Below, one piece after another: positions 1 to 6,454 of a stretch of DNA of 20,982 nucleotides. This DNA comes from Caryophanales bacterium UBA3620 (GTDB lineage: Bacteria; Bacillota_I; Bacilli_A; RF39; UBA660): positions 1 to 20,982 of the forward strand of contig DFLL01000043.1 of the NCBI GenBank assembly GCA_002375205.1, given 5' to 3'. Position 1 is the first letter of the stretch. Each line of letters opens with the position of its first letter. Below the pieces are notes generated by a model that saw only the letters and a program-made list of their open reading frames with translations, was not told the origin of the DNA and did not search any database. A program made the position numbers and the translations under genes.

Positions 1-1
1 A

Positions 2-1030
2 GATTGCTTAATTCATGGACTTATTCGTGATAAACAAGGTAGAAAGATGAGTAAGAGTCTAGGTAATGGAATAGATCCGATGGATGTAATTGAAGAGTAT
101 GGAGCAGACTCACTAAGATTTTTCTTAACTACTAGTACAGCTTCTGGTATGGACTTAAGGTATGATGAAGAAAAAGTTAAATCAACTTGGAACTTTATTA
201 ATAAAGTATGGAATGCTTCAAGATTCGTTCTTATGAAATTAGAAGGTTTTAAGGAAGTAGACTATTCTTTAGAAAACCTTCGAGATCATGATAAATGGAT
301 ACTAAATGGCCTTAATAAGACTATTAAAGAAGTTACTAAAAGCATGGATAAGTATGATTTTAATATTGCTGGTTCTACTTTATATGATTTTATATGGAGT
401 AACTTCTGTGACAAATATATTGAGCTTTCTAAGTTTTATGATGATAATACAACAAAGAGTGTACTTCTTAGAGTACTAACGGATATTATTAAAATGTTAC
501 ATCCTTTTATGCCATATGTTACTGAAGAAATATATGATAAGCTTTCTATAAAAGATGCTGAATCGATTATGCTTAGTAGTTACCCTAAATATGATAAAAA
601 TTTAGTATTTGATACTAATGTTGATGATATATTAGAATTTATTACCATGTATCGTAATAAGAAAGCATCGCTTGGTAATATTGGAGAATATAAGGTTGTT
701 ATTAAGACTAATACTGCATATGAAAAAGAAATTATTACGAATATGCTTAAGTTAAAAGATAGAATAACTGATAGTAATGAAGAAGGTACTCTAGTTGAAT
801 ATAGAGGATTATCTATTATTATTATTTTTGATAACAGTAATAATCTAGAAGAAGAAAGAGAAAAACTTCTTAAAGAAAAAGGAAACTTAGAAGCTTCAAT
901 TGCTAGAAGAGAAAAACTACTTAGTAATGAAAACTATGTAAGTAAGGCTCCATCTGATATTGTTGAAAAGGAAAGAGAGAGCCTTGAAAAAGAAAAAGAA
1001 CTATTAGATAATTTAGTAAAAAAATTATAA
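2..1030 (+). CDS. valS: Valyl-tRNA synthetase, 3' part (5' end outside window)
   Basis: C-terminal part of a class I aminoacyl-tRNA synthetase that charges tRNA-Val in the cytoplasm. The open frame enters from the window edge, so the real start lies upstream. The first visible residues read DCLIHGLIRDKQGRKMSKSLGN, with the KMSKS ATP-binding loop (codons at 47-61), followed by the DPMDVIEEYGADSLRF segment typical of ValS. An anticodon-binding helical domain follows (WNFINKVWNASRFV, then HPFMPYVTEEIY). The last ~60 residues are a charged coiled coil (EEEREKLLKEKGNLEASI, ending in LLDNLVKKL), the tRNA-binding arm specific to ValS. That arm separates it from IleS and LeuS. About 340 residues are visible of a usual ~880. 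The gene ends with TAA, 16 bases before the next gene and with no terminator between, so it probably leads the operon through 1759. Nothing looks broken. Confidence 0.95.
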   Translation, partial: DCLIHGLIRDKQGRKMSKSLGNGIDPMDVIEEYGADSLRFFLTTSTASGMDLRYDEEKVKSTWNFINKVWNASRFVLMKLEGFKEVDYSLENLRDHDKWILNGLNKTIKEVTKSMDKYDFNIAGSTLYDFIWSNFCDKYIELSKFYDDNTTKSVLLRVLTDIIKMLHPFMPYVTEEIYDKLSIKDAESIMLSSYPKYDKNLVFDTNVDDILEFITMYRNKKASLGNIGEYKVVIKTNTAYEKEIITNMLKLKDRITDSNEEGTLVEYRGLSIIIIFDNSNNLEEEREKLLKEKGNLEASIARREKLLSNENYVSKAPSDIVEKERESLEKEKELLDNLVKKL

Positions 1031-1046
1031 AAAGGAGGAGATAATA

Positions 1047-1391
1047 ATGGCTAAATTTTGTACTAATTGCGGAGCAGAATTAAATGAGAATCAGGATATT
1101 TGCTTAAAGTGTGGGGTTAAAATTAATAAGAATAATGGTAATCCTGTGAATAATGATCCTAATTCTAAATCTAAAATAGCTGCTGGGTTACTTGGTATTT
1201 TTCTAGGATGTTTTGGTGTACATAACTTTTATCTAGGTTATACTGGTAAAGCTGTTGCACAACTTTTAATTACTATTCTTAGCTGCTTTGTACTTAGCGT
1301 AGTATCTGCGGTATGGGGTCTTATTGAAGGTATACTTATACTTACTGGTTCTATTAATACTGACGCTAATGGTAATCCACTTAGAGATTAA
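1047..1391 (+). CDS. Zinc-ribbon plus TM2 domain membrane protein
   Basis: A 114-residue protein with an N-terminal zinc ribbon and a TM2 domain. Two CxxC knuckles are visible (CTNC at residues 5-8, CLKC at 19-22), a zinc-ribbon layout. A polar linker (residues ~26-44) is followed by two hydrophobic helices joined by the TM2 signature (GLLGIFLGCFGVHNFYLGY, then AVWGLIEGILILTG). The TM2 family consists of small membrane proteins of no firmly known biochemical role. The AAAGGAGG ribosome site lies about 9 bases before ATG, so the start is secure. It sits 16 bases after valS, and its TAA stop overlaps the next ATG by one base (TAATG), which implies translational coupling with the DUF2752 gene. 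TM2 and DUF2752 genes are often neighbours in Firmicutes. Family assignment is firm and function is unknown. Confidence 0.88.
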   Translation: MAKFCTNCGAELNENQDICLKCGVKINKNNGNPVNNDPNSKSKIAAGLLGIFLGCFGVHNFYLGYTGKAVAQLLITILSCFVLSVVSAVWGLIEGILILTGSINTDANGNPLRD

Positions 1392-1759
1392 TGAAAAGAT
1401 GTAAAAATATTCTTATATTATTATTTGGGACTTTATTTGGCTTAATAGCAATTAGTGGTACTATTAAACTTGATTGTATATTTAAAAAGTTATTTAATAT
1501 TAGTTGTCCTGGTTGTGGCTTAACGAGAAGTTTTAGAGCATTACTTAGACTTGATATTATTACATCATTTAAATATAATATATTTGGTCCAATACTATTT
1601 ATTATAATTATAATTGGTATTATATTCTTGATTAAAGACATTATAAAGAATGAAGATAAAACTATTAAATATACATATAAAATATTAAATAAATATTATT
1701 ATATTGTTATTATTTGTTTGATAATAAGTATGATTATTAATAATATAAGAGGTATATAA
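1391..1759 (+). CDS. DUF2752 family small membrane protein
   Basis: A 122-residue membrane protein of the DUF2752 family. The hallmark is CPGCGLTRSFRALLRLD (around residues 38-54), followed by a long hydrophobic helix (FGPILFIIIIIGIIFLIKD). An N-terminal hydrophobic segment and a C-terminal one (YYYIVIICLIISMIINN) suggest three membrane passes. The family has a conserved Cys-Pro-Gly-Cys-Gly and no established activity. The ATG shares its A with the TAA stop of the TM2 gene, and the only upstream purine-rich sequence lies within that gene, so translation is probably by re-initiation. The gene ends six bases before a strong terminator hairpin, which closes the valS-TM2-DUF2752 unit. The second half is very rich in Ile and Tyr with ATA/ATT codons, as expected for an AT-rich genome. 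Confidence 0.82.
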   Translation: MKRCKNILILLFGTLFGLIAISGTIKLDCIFKKLFNISCPGCGLTRSFRALLRLDIITSFKYNIFGPILFIIIIIGIIFLIKDIIKNEDKTIKYTYKILNKYYYIVIICLIISMIINNIRGI

Positions 1760-1764
1760 GTTTT

Positions 1765-1798
1765 AAAACACTTCATAATAATTATGAGGTGTTTTTTT
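1765..1798 (+). terminator. Intrinsic terminator overlapping the next gene's ribosome site
   Basis: The arms AAAACACTTCATAAT (1765-1779) and ATTATGAGGTGTTTT (1781-1795) pair over 15 positions with one G-T wobble, followed by a T run (1792-1798). It closes the valS operon. The 3' arm contains GAGGTG (1786-1791), seven bases before the ATG at 1799, so the same strand of the stem is the likely Shine-Dalgarno of the DUF421 gene. Confidence 0.85.
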
Positions 1799-2506
1799 AT
1801 GAATATATTAGATGTATCTTATAGGTCGTTAGTTACTATAATTATACTGTTTTTTATTACAAAAATGCTTGGTAAGAAGCAAATATCTCAGCTTAGTCTA
1901 TTTGATTATGTAGTTGGTATTACGATTGGCAATATAGCAGCGGATATTTCAATTGATACGCAAAGAAAGATGATAGATGGTATTGTCTCTTTATTTATAT
2001 ATGGGTTTGCTTCTTTATTAATTTCTTATATTACAAGAAAAAGTATTCTGCTTAGAAGATTCTTTATTGGTGTGCCAACACTACTTGTGGAAAATGGTAA
2101 AATTATAGAGTCTGGTCTTAGTAAATGTAAAATAGATGTTAATGAGTTACTGGCAGAAGCTAGAAATTCAGGGTACTTTGATTTAACAGAAATAAATTAT
2201 GCTATTATGGAAACGGATGGTAAGATTAGTTTTCTTTTATATGAATGGGCTAAACCTAGTAATAAGAAAGATTTAAAGATTAAGACTAGTGATAATAGTC
2301 TGGTTACTAATCTTATTATTGATGGTCAAATTTTAAATAATAATCTTATAAATATTAATAAAGATAAAGAATGGCTACTGCATGAACTTAAAGTTAATGG
2401 TTATAATGATATAGATGATGTACTTCTTGTTACTTATGATAATAAGAACAAATTTACTATATATAAGAAGAATATAAAACCTGAAAAAAATACTGTTTTA
2501 GAATAG
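1799..2506 (+). CDS. DUF421 / YetF-type membrane protein
   Basis: A 235-residue membrane protein of the DUF421 (YetF/YcaP) family. N-terminal helices span residues ~8-22 (SLVTIIILFFITKMLGK) and ~31-80, with the family pattern KMLGKKQISQLSLFDYVVGITIGNIAAD. The C-terminal soluble half carries the typical LVENGKIIESGLSKCKIDVNELLAEAR and EINYAIMETDGKISF segments. In Bacillus spores, related proteins with a lipoprotein partner have been linked to germination; that is family knowledge and not shown here. An ATG also exists at 1784, but it lies inside the terminator arm and would add only MRCFF. The ATG at 1799 has GAGGTG at ideal spacing and begins with the family-like MNILDVSYRSLV. The 3' end of the gene forms the 5' arm of its own terminator. 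Confidence 0.85.
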   Translation: MNILDVSYRSLVTIIILFFITKMLGKKQISQLSLFDYVVGITIGNIAADISIDTQRKMIDGIVSLFIYGFASLLISYITRKSILLRRFFIGVPTLLVENGKIIESGLSKCKIDVNELLAEARNSGYFDLTEINYAIMETDGKISFLLYEWAKPSNKKDLKIKTSDNSLVTNLIIDGQILNNNLININKDKEWLLHELKVNGYNDIDDVLLVTYDNKNKFTIYKKNIKPEKNTVLE

Positions 2507-2514
2507 TATTTTTT
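2485..2514 (+). terminator. Intrinsic terminator at end of the DUF421 gene
   Basis: AAAAAATACT (2485-2494) pairs perfectly with AGTATTTTTT (2505-2514) around a 10-base loop. The 5' arm is coding sequence and the stop codon TAG (2504-2506) begins the 3' arm. The T-rich tail runs directly into the next promoter. Confidence 0.75.
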
Positions 2515-2523
2515 ATTTGTTTT

Positions 2524-2532
2524 TGTTATAAT
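2524..2532 (+). promoter_or_regulatory. Extended -10 promoter for the deacetylase gene
   Basis: TGTTATAAT is a perfect extended -10 element (TGn plus TATAAT) ending 21 bases before the ATG at 2554. There is no good -35 box. The expected -35 position falls inside the terminator's 3' arm, so the TG extension would have to carry recognition. Confidence 0.65.
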
Positions 2533-2553
2533 GATAAAGTGGGAAGTGTAGTA

Positions 2554-3936
2554 ATGAAGAAGTATAAGTGGTTGATATTCGTGATTCTTTGTATATTTAT
2601 AATGGGAAGCACTTTATTTTTTTTGTATCCAAGAGTTAAAATTAATAATAAAGAAATTGGTTTAGGAATGGAATATACTCCTGATATTAAGGTTTATAAC
2701 ATTATTAGTGATTTATCTAAGAATGTTAAAACAAGTAATAATGTTGATACCAGTAAATTAGGTAAATATGATGTTAATGTAAAGTTTAAATACTTATTTA
2801 TTACTTTTAAGAAGAATTATATTATTGAGGTAGTCGATAAAGAAAAACCTGTTATTAGTTTGGTTGGAAATGAAATAGGTATTGCTTGCCCTGGTAAAGA
2901 TTATGTAGATGAAGGGGCTACTGCGAGTGATAACTATGATGGAGATATTACTGATAAAATTAAAGTAGAACTAGGAGACAATAAGCTAGTATATAGTGTT
3001 TCTGATAGTTCTGGTAATACTGATAAAATAGAGAGGAGTATTGAATATAAGGATGAAGAAAGCCCTATTATTGAATTAAAAGGTAACAGTACTATATACT
3101 TATATGTTGGTGGTAGTTATAATGAAGAAGGATATACTGCGAATGATAATTGCGATGGAGATATAACTGACAAAGTAGAAGTATCTAATGATGTAAATGC
3201 ATCGAGTACTGGTACTTATAAAATTACTTATAGTGTAACTGATAGTAATGGTAATAATACTTTAGTAGAACGAACGGTAATAGTAAGAAAAAGAGCTGTT
3301 TATAATACTTATGGTGATGGCTTAGTATATCTAACATTTGATGATGGTCCTAGTGAGAGGACACGAGAAATACTTAATATTTTAGATGAAGAAGGTATTA
3401 AAGCAACATTTTTTGTATGTGGAGCTAATGATTATACTAAGAGAGCTTACAATTCAGGTCATACGATAGCACTACACTCTAATACACATAATTATTCTTA
3501 TATTTATGCCAGTAGTAGTAATTTCTTCGAAGATTTAACCGCTATTGATAATAAAGTATATAATGTTATTGGTATTCATTCGAAGTTTACAAGATTTCCT
3601 GGTGGTAGTTCTAATACGATTAGTAGACATTATTCTTATGGTATCATGTCTTATTTAACTGGTGAAGTAGAAAATAGAGGTTATACTTATTTCGATTGGA
3701 ATGTTGATTCTAATGATGCGGGAAGTGATGCATATAATAGTGATAATATTTATGCTAATGTTATTAATCATTTGTCACATAGTAAAACTAATATTGTCTT
3801 AATGCATGATTCCGGAGGACATACTGCTACTGTTAAGGCTCTTAGAAATATAATAAGGACTGCTAAAGAGTATGGTTATTCTTTTAAAGCAATTGATAGT
3901 AGTACTCCGGTAGTACATCATGGTGTTAATAATTAA
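2554..3936 (+). CDS. Membrane-anchored polysaccharide deacetylase with Ig-like repeats
   Basis: A 460-residue cell-envelope protein, probably an N-acetylglucosamine (peptidoglycan-type) deacetylase of the NodB fold. Residues ~6-25 form a signal anchor (WLIFVILCIFIMGSTLFFLY). A degenerate Ig-like region (~27-96) is followed by two clear DUF5011-type repeats (~97-166 and ~170-246), each with EGATASDNYDGDITDK- or EGYTANDNCDGDITDK-like cores and a YSVxDSxGN end. The NodB domain (~255-455) has all five motifs: TFDDGP (261-266, catalytic Asp and metal Asp), HSNTH (308-312, metal histidines), RFPGG (347-351), DWNVD (381-385) and LMHD (416-419). All key residues are present, so it should be active. 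The ATG at 2554 is preferred over an in-frame GTG at 2539, because the purine-rich GGGAAGTG lies before the ATG and MKKYKWLIF is a normal anchor start. Deacetylation would make wall glycan more resistant to lysozyme. Confidence 0.9.
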   Translation: MKKYKWLIFVILCIFIMGSTLFFLYPRVKINNKEIGLGMEYTPDIKVYNIISDLSKNVKTSNNVDTSKLGKYDVNVKFKYLFITFKKNYIIEVVDKEKPVISLVGNEIGIACPGKDYVDEGATASDNYDGDITDKIKVELGDNKLVYSVSDSSGNTDKIERSIEYKDEESPIIELKGNSTIYLYVGGSYNEEGYTANDNCDGDITDKVEVSNDVNASSTGTYKITYSVTDSNGNNTLVERTVIVRKRAVYNTYGDGLVYLTFDDGPSERTREILNILDEEGIKATFFVCGANDYTKRAYNSGHTIALHSNTHNYSYIYASSSNFFEDLTAIDNKVYNVIGIHSKFTRFPGGSSNTISRHYSYGIMSYLTGEVENRGYTYFDWNVDSNDAGSDAYNSDNIYANVINHLSHSKTNIVLMHDSGGHTATVKALRNIIRTAKEYGYSFKAIDSSTPVVHHGVNN

Positions 3937-3946
3937 CATTGTTTTT
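3921..3946 (+). terminator. Weak terminator-like hairpin at the deacetylase stop
   Basis: TGGTGTTAAT (3921-3930) can pair with ATTAACATTG (3932-3941) using three G-T wobbles, with the inner A-T pairs opening as the loop. GTTTTTC follows. The TAA stop lies within it. The stem is weak, so this call is tentative. Confidence 0.4.
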
Positions 3947-3976
3947 CATTTGTATTGTAAAGTTTGCTATTATTTA

Positions 3977-4006
3977 TTGACTTTTATGTTATATTTGTGC
4001 TATTTT
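3977..4006 (+). promoter_or_regulatory. Sigma-A-type promoter for the orphan gene at 4029
   Basis: TTGACT (3977-3982) is followed after 18 bases by TATTTT (4001-4006), which is preceded by TGC and so forms an extended -10. The likely transcript start near 4013 falls at the ribosome site GGGAGGA (4014-4020), giving a very short leader. TATATT at 3991-3995 is a less well placed alternative. Confidence 0.5.
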
Positions 4007-4028
4007 ATAAATAGGGAGGAAATTAATT

Positions 4029-4589
4029 GTGGATGAATTTGATAAAATGTTTAGTAGCCAAAGAGTGATGGCAAAAAAATTACTTAGTGATAAGATAAAA
4101 CTAAATAATGATTCCCAAAGAGGGTCTACTTCTTTAGAATTATATAATTTTTTTATTGAAAATATATATCCTTCTTTAATTAAAAACCTAATTGAAAAAG
4201 CCACTTGCGGACAAGTAAGTCGTCTTCCTGTAAATGAAGAAGGTTTTGCTATTATTGAGGAGGAAGACATTAATAACTTCTTTCTTTATATAAAATTATA
4301 TTTTAGACACGAAAATTCTGATATGCCTTATATTTACTATGATGGTACAGATAAAATAATTATTAATGCAGATAAAGAAACATTTGATGACTTGCTACAC
4401 AACTTTTTTTCCGAGTTTTGTAAAAGTCATAATTTGGGCTATTATTATGAAACTGACGGATATCCTTTTGTAATGACACTTTATGGTCTTGGCAGAAATT
4501 TAAAAAACTGGTATTTTGAAGAACGGGAAAAAATAATAAAAAAAAGAGCAAATATGGCTCAAGAAATGAATTCTTTTCCTAAAAGATAA
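4029..4589 (+). CDS. Hypothetical soluble protein, unrecognised
   Basis: A 186-residue protein that I do not recognise. It starts with GTG, chosen because GGGAGGA lies eight bases upstream and there is no better in-frame ATG near. There is no signal peptide or membrane helix. It is mixed alpha/beta with charged ends: MDEFDKMFSSQRVMAKKLLSD at the start and WYFEEREKIIKKRANMAQEM near the end. A central Tyr/Phe-rich segment (EDINNFFLYIKLYF, then DMPYIYYDGTDKIIINAD) may form a beta sheet. It has its own promoter upstream and a terminator downstream, so it is a single-gene unit between two Ig-like envelope genes. Codon use looks somewhat more mixed than in valS or secA, consistent with an accessory gene, but I could not quantify this. 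The single cysteines at residues ~60 and ~132 suggest no metal site. Confidence 0.75.
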   Translation: MDEFDKMFSSQRVMAKKLLSDKIKLNNDSQRGSTSLELYNFFIENIYPSLIKNLIEKATCGQVSRLPVNEEGFAIIEEEDINNFFLYIKLYFRHENSDMPYIYYDGTDKIIINADKETFDDLLHNFFSEFCKSHNLGYYYETDGYPFVMTLYGLGRNLKNWYFEEREKIIKKRANMAQEMNSFPKR

Positions 4590-4612
4590 TGCAATTTATT
4601 AACATAATTCTG

Positions 4613-4641
4613 AGAAGGTATAAAATAATATCTTCTTTTTT
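4613..4641 (+). terminator. Intrinsic terminator after the orphan gene
   Basis: AGAAGGTAT (4613-4621) pairs with ATATCTTCT (4628-4636) with one G-T wobble around a six-base A-rich loop, followed by a T run to 4641. It closes the single-gene unit at 4029-4589. Confidence 0.75.
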
Positions 4642-4642
4642 A

Positions 4643-4671
4643 TTGTAATAATTAGAAATAGATGTTATACT
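4643..4671 (+). promoter_or_regulatory. Promoter for the small Ig-like protein
   Basis: TTGTAA (4643-4648), 17 bases, then TATACT (4666-4671) preceded by TGT, an extended -10. The -35 begins one base after the U tract of the previous terminator. The predicted transcript start near 4678 gives a leader of about 39 bases. Confidence 0.65.
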
Positions 4672-4716
4672 TTTATTGTGAAAGAATAAATAGTTTGGCT
4701 AGAAGAGAAGTGATTT

Positions 4717-5034
4717 ATGAAAAGGATTAATGTATTGATTAGTATACTTTCATTAGTATGTATATGTGCTCTAGTAGTAGTGTTTACTGTTAATCAAAAT
4801 GTTACTTTTGAACTTAAAGGAGAAGAAAATATTACTATTGAAGTTAATACTAATTATATTGATGAGGGAGTTACTGCTAGAGTATTTAAAAATGATTTAA
4901 GTAATTATGTTCAAATAAAAAATAAAGTTGATTATCATAAAGTTGGTACTTATAGTATTAATTATTATCTAACATACGCTGGTAAAGTGTATATGCTTAC
5001 TAGAAATGTTACTGTTGTTGATAAGGCTAAGTAA
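4717..5034 (+). CDS. Small membrane-anchored Ig-like (DUF5011-type) protein
   Basis: A 105-residue envelope protein made of a signal anchor (residues ~5-24, VLISILSLVCICALVVVFTV) and one Ig-like domain. The domain has the pattern seen in DUF5011 repeats: an opening strand (FELKGEENITIEVN), the YIDEGVTARVF turn, and the closing VGTYSINYYLTYAGK and RNVTVVDK strands. It resembles residues ~27-96 of the deacetylase at 2554 (KLGKYDVNVKFKY and IIEVVDK align with KVGTYSINYYLTY and VTVVDK), so the two may share ancestry. It has no enzymatic motif. It may bind wall glycan or another surface protein, which is inference. The ATG lies in a purine-rich context (AGAAGAGAAGTG) that is a weaker ribosome site than its neighbours'. 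The stop codon is part of the terminator stem. Confidence 0.78.
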   Translation: MKRINVLISILSLVCICALVVVFTVNQNVTFELKGEENITIEVNTNYIDEGVTARVFKNDLSNYVQIKNKVDYHKVGTYSINYYLTYAGKVYMLTRNVTVVDKAK

Positions 5035-5058
5035 AATAAATTGTTATTTTACTTTTTT
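5029..5058 (+). terminator. Intrinsic terminator overlapping the stop codon
   Basis: AAGTAAAATAA (5029-5039) pairs perfectly over 11 bases with TTATTTTACTT (5044-5054) around a four-base loop, followed by T residues to 5058. The TAA stop (5032-5034) is inside the 5' arm. Confidence 0.8.
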
Positions 5059-5081
5059 ATTTTAGTTTTATATGATATAAT
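5053..5081 (+). promoter_or_regulatory. Extended -10 promoter for rmuC
   Basis: TGATATAAT (5073-5081) is a consensus extended -10. Counting 17 bases back puts the -35 slot exactly on the U tract of the preceding terminator (5053-5058), which is not a good -35. The predicted transcript start is near 5088, just before the GGAGG ribosome site. Confidence 0.62.
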
Positions 5082-5108
5082 TTTATATGTATTATGGAGG
5101 TAGATATT

Positions 5109-6182
5109 ATGCTTGATTATATTATTATTGGACTTATTATTATTGTTATTATATTAGTTATTATTGCTATTAGTAAAAATGTTAATGAAGGCAAAATTAC
5201 AGAAAGGCTTGGAAATCTAGAGACCAATACAGTTAAGGAATTGTCAAAGTTTCAAATTGATATTATGAAAACAATGAATGATAATTTTAATGGTTTAAAT
5301 GATAGAATTGAAAAGAAACTTAGTGATATTAATAATAAAGTTAATGAAAGACTAGATGATAATTTTGCTAAGACAAATAAAACCTTTACAAATATACTAG
5401 AGAGATTATCTAAAATTGATGAAGCTCAAAAGAAGATAGATACATTGTCAACAGATATTGTTTCTTTGCAGAGTATTCTAACTGATAAGAAAAGTAGAGG
5501 AATATTTGGAGAAATTAATCTTAAACATATTCTTGTTAGTATCTTTGGAGAAAGAAATGACAATGTATATAGACTTCAATATACTTTTCCTAATGGAACA
5601 ATTGCTGATTCTGTAGTATTTGCTCCAGAACCACTGGGAACTGTTGCTATTGACTCTAAATTTCCATTAGAACATTATCAAAAAATGGTCGATAGAAATT
5701 TATCTAAATTAGATAGGGAACTTGCTGAAAAAGAATTTAAAATAGATGTTAAAAAGCATATTGATGCTATTAGTAGTAAATATATTATTCCTGGCATTAC
5801 TTCTGATCAAGCTATTATGTTTTTACCAGCAGAGGCTTTATTTGCAGAGATTAATGCTTATCATAGTGACTTAGTTGAATATGCTCATAAAAAGAGAGTA
5901 TGGATATGTTCTCCAACGACATTAATTAGTACTTTTACGGTTATTGAAGTACTGCTAAAAAATATGGAAAGAGATAAGTATGCTAGTATTATCCATGAAG
6001 AATTAAATAAACTTGGTATTGAATTTTCGAGATATAGAGAAAGATGGGATAAGTTATCTAGAAGTATTGAAACTGTTAATAAGGATATTGAAAATATACA
6101 TGTTACTACTGATAAGATTAGTAAGAGATTTGATTCTATTAGTAAAGTAGAAATAGAGGATATGAAAAAAATTAGTGAATAA
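5109..6182 (+). CDS. rmuC: RmuC family DNA recombination protein
   Basis: A 357-residue RmuC-family protein. The family limits recombination-linked rearrangements and has a predicted PD-(D/E)XK nuclease fold. An N-terminal membrane helix (residues ~4-21, almost all Ile/Leu/Val) is followed by a long coiled coil (~30-125) and then the conserved domain. Visible motifs are KKSRGIFGEINLKHIL (with E135), the region around D167 (GTIADSVVFAP) and IDSKFPLEHYQ (D182, K184), which together fit the nuclease core. The final ~50 residues are again coiled coil. The ATG at 5109 is chosen because GGAGG (5096-5100) is eight bases upstream. An ATG at 5094 overlaps that ribosome site and would add only five residues. 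The stop codon lies at the foot of a large terminator hairpin that also contains the start of the next gene. Confidence 0.9.
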   Translation: MLDYIIIGLIIIVIILVIIAISKNVNEGKITERLGNLETNTVKELSKFQIDIMKTMNDNFNGLNDRIEKKLSDINNKVNERLDDNFAKTNKTFTNILERLSKIDEAQKKIDTLSTDIVSLQSILTDKKSRGIFGEINLKHILVSIFGERNDNVYRLQYTFPNGTIADSVVFAPEPLGTVAIDSKFPLEHYQKMVDRNLSKLDRELAEKEFKIDVKKHIDAISSKYIIPGITSDQAIMFLPAEALFAEINAYHSDLVEYAHKKRVWICSPTTLISTFTVIEVLLKNMERDKYASIIHEELNKLGIEFSRYRERWDKLSRSIETVNKDIENIHVTTDKISKRFDSISKVEIEDMKKISE

Positions 6183-6249
6183 AAACTCTTAATAATATTC
6201 TTCATTTTACATAAGTTTTAATGAGGGATATTATGTTAAGAGTTTTTTT
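6181..6249 (+). terminator. Large terminator hairpin containing the next start codon
   Basis: AAAAACTCTTAA (6181-6192) pairs with TTAAGAGTTTTT (6236-6247), 12 perfect pairs. Above a two-base bulge (6234-6235), TAATATTC (6193-6200) pairs with GGATATTA (6226-6233). The T run is 6243-6249. The ATG at 6233-6235 sits at the bulge and the T run encodes Val-Phe-Phe of the next protein. Confidence 0.7.
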
Positions 6250-6454
6250 CTTTTTATTTGGTTTTGGTTTTACGACGCTAGGATTTAGCTTTATAATTTT
6301 ATATTTAAATTTATTTACTATTGGGTATAATTTTTATGATTATGTTAATTTTATCATTAGAAGACCAGAGTGTTATTTGGGATTATTTGGATTTGTTGTT
6401 ATGACAATATCTATTATTACTAAAGGAGATGGAATAGATGAACTATATTTATGA
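6233..6454 (+). CDS. Small hydrophobic membrane protein, unrecognised
   Basis: A 73-residue protein with two probable membrane helices: residues ~3-27 (VFFFLFGFGFTTLGFSFIIL) and ~47-66 (YLGLFGFVVMTISIITKGD). I recognise no family. The ATG at 6233 has GAGGG (6223-6227) five bases upstream. An ATG at 6221 overlaps that ribosome site and is less likely. The first codons lie inside the 3' arm and T run of the rmuC terminator, so its translation start would be hidden in any read-through transcript. It overlaps the next gene by 17 bases, which points to coupled translation with the DUF3603-like protein. Its TGA stop is the only one among the annotated genes of this window. If TGA were read through, only four residues would be added before a TAA. 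Confidence 0.65.
   Translation: MLRVFFFLFGFGFTTLGFSFIILYLNLFTIGYNFYDYVNFIIRRPECYLGLFGFVVMTISIITKGDGIDELYL

Noticed and set aside
1381..1641. Opposite-strand open frames over DUF2752 and other genes (also at 3989-4270, 5885-6205, 19706-19984)
   Set aside because: No ribosome sites or family-like sequence. Their composition mirrors the real gene on the other strand.
1784..1798. ATG at 1784 as start of the DUF421 gene
   Set aside because: It lies inside the terminator arm without a ribosome site of its own, and the GAGGTG that follows fits the ATG at 1799.
6452..6454. TGA read as tryptophan, as in Mollicutes
   Set aside because: No conserved Trp is encoded by TGA in any gene here and all clear Trp codons are TGG. 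The single TGA is consistent with a normal stop.
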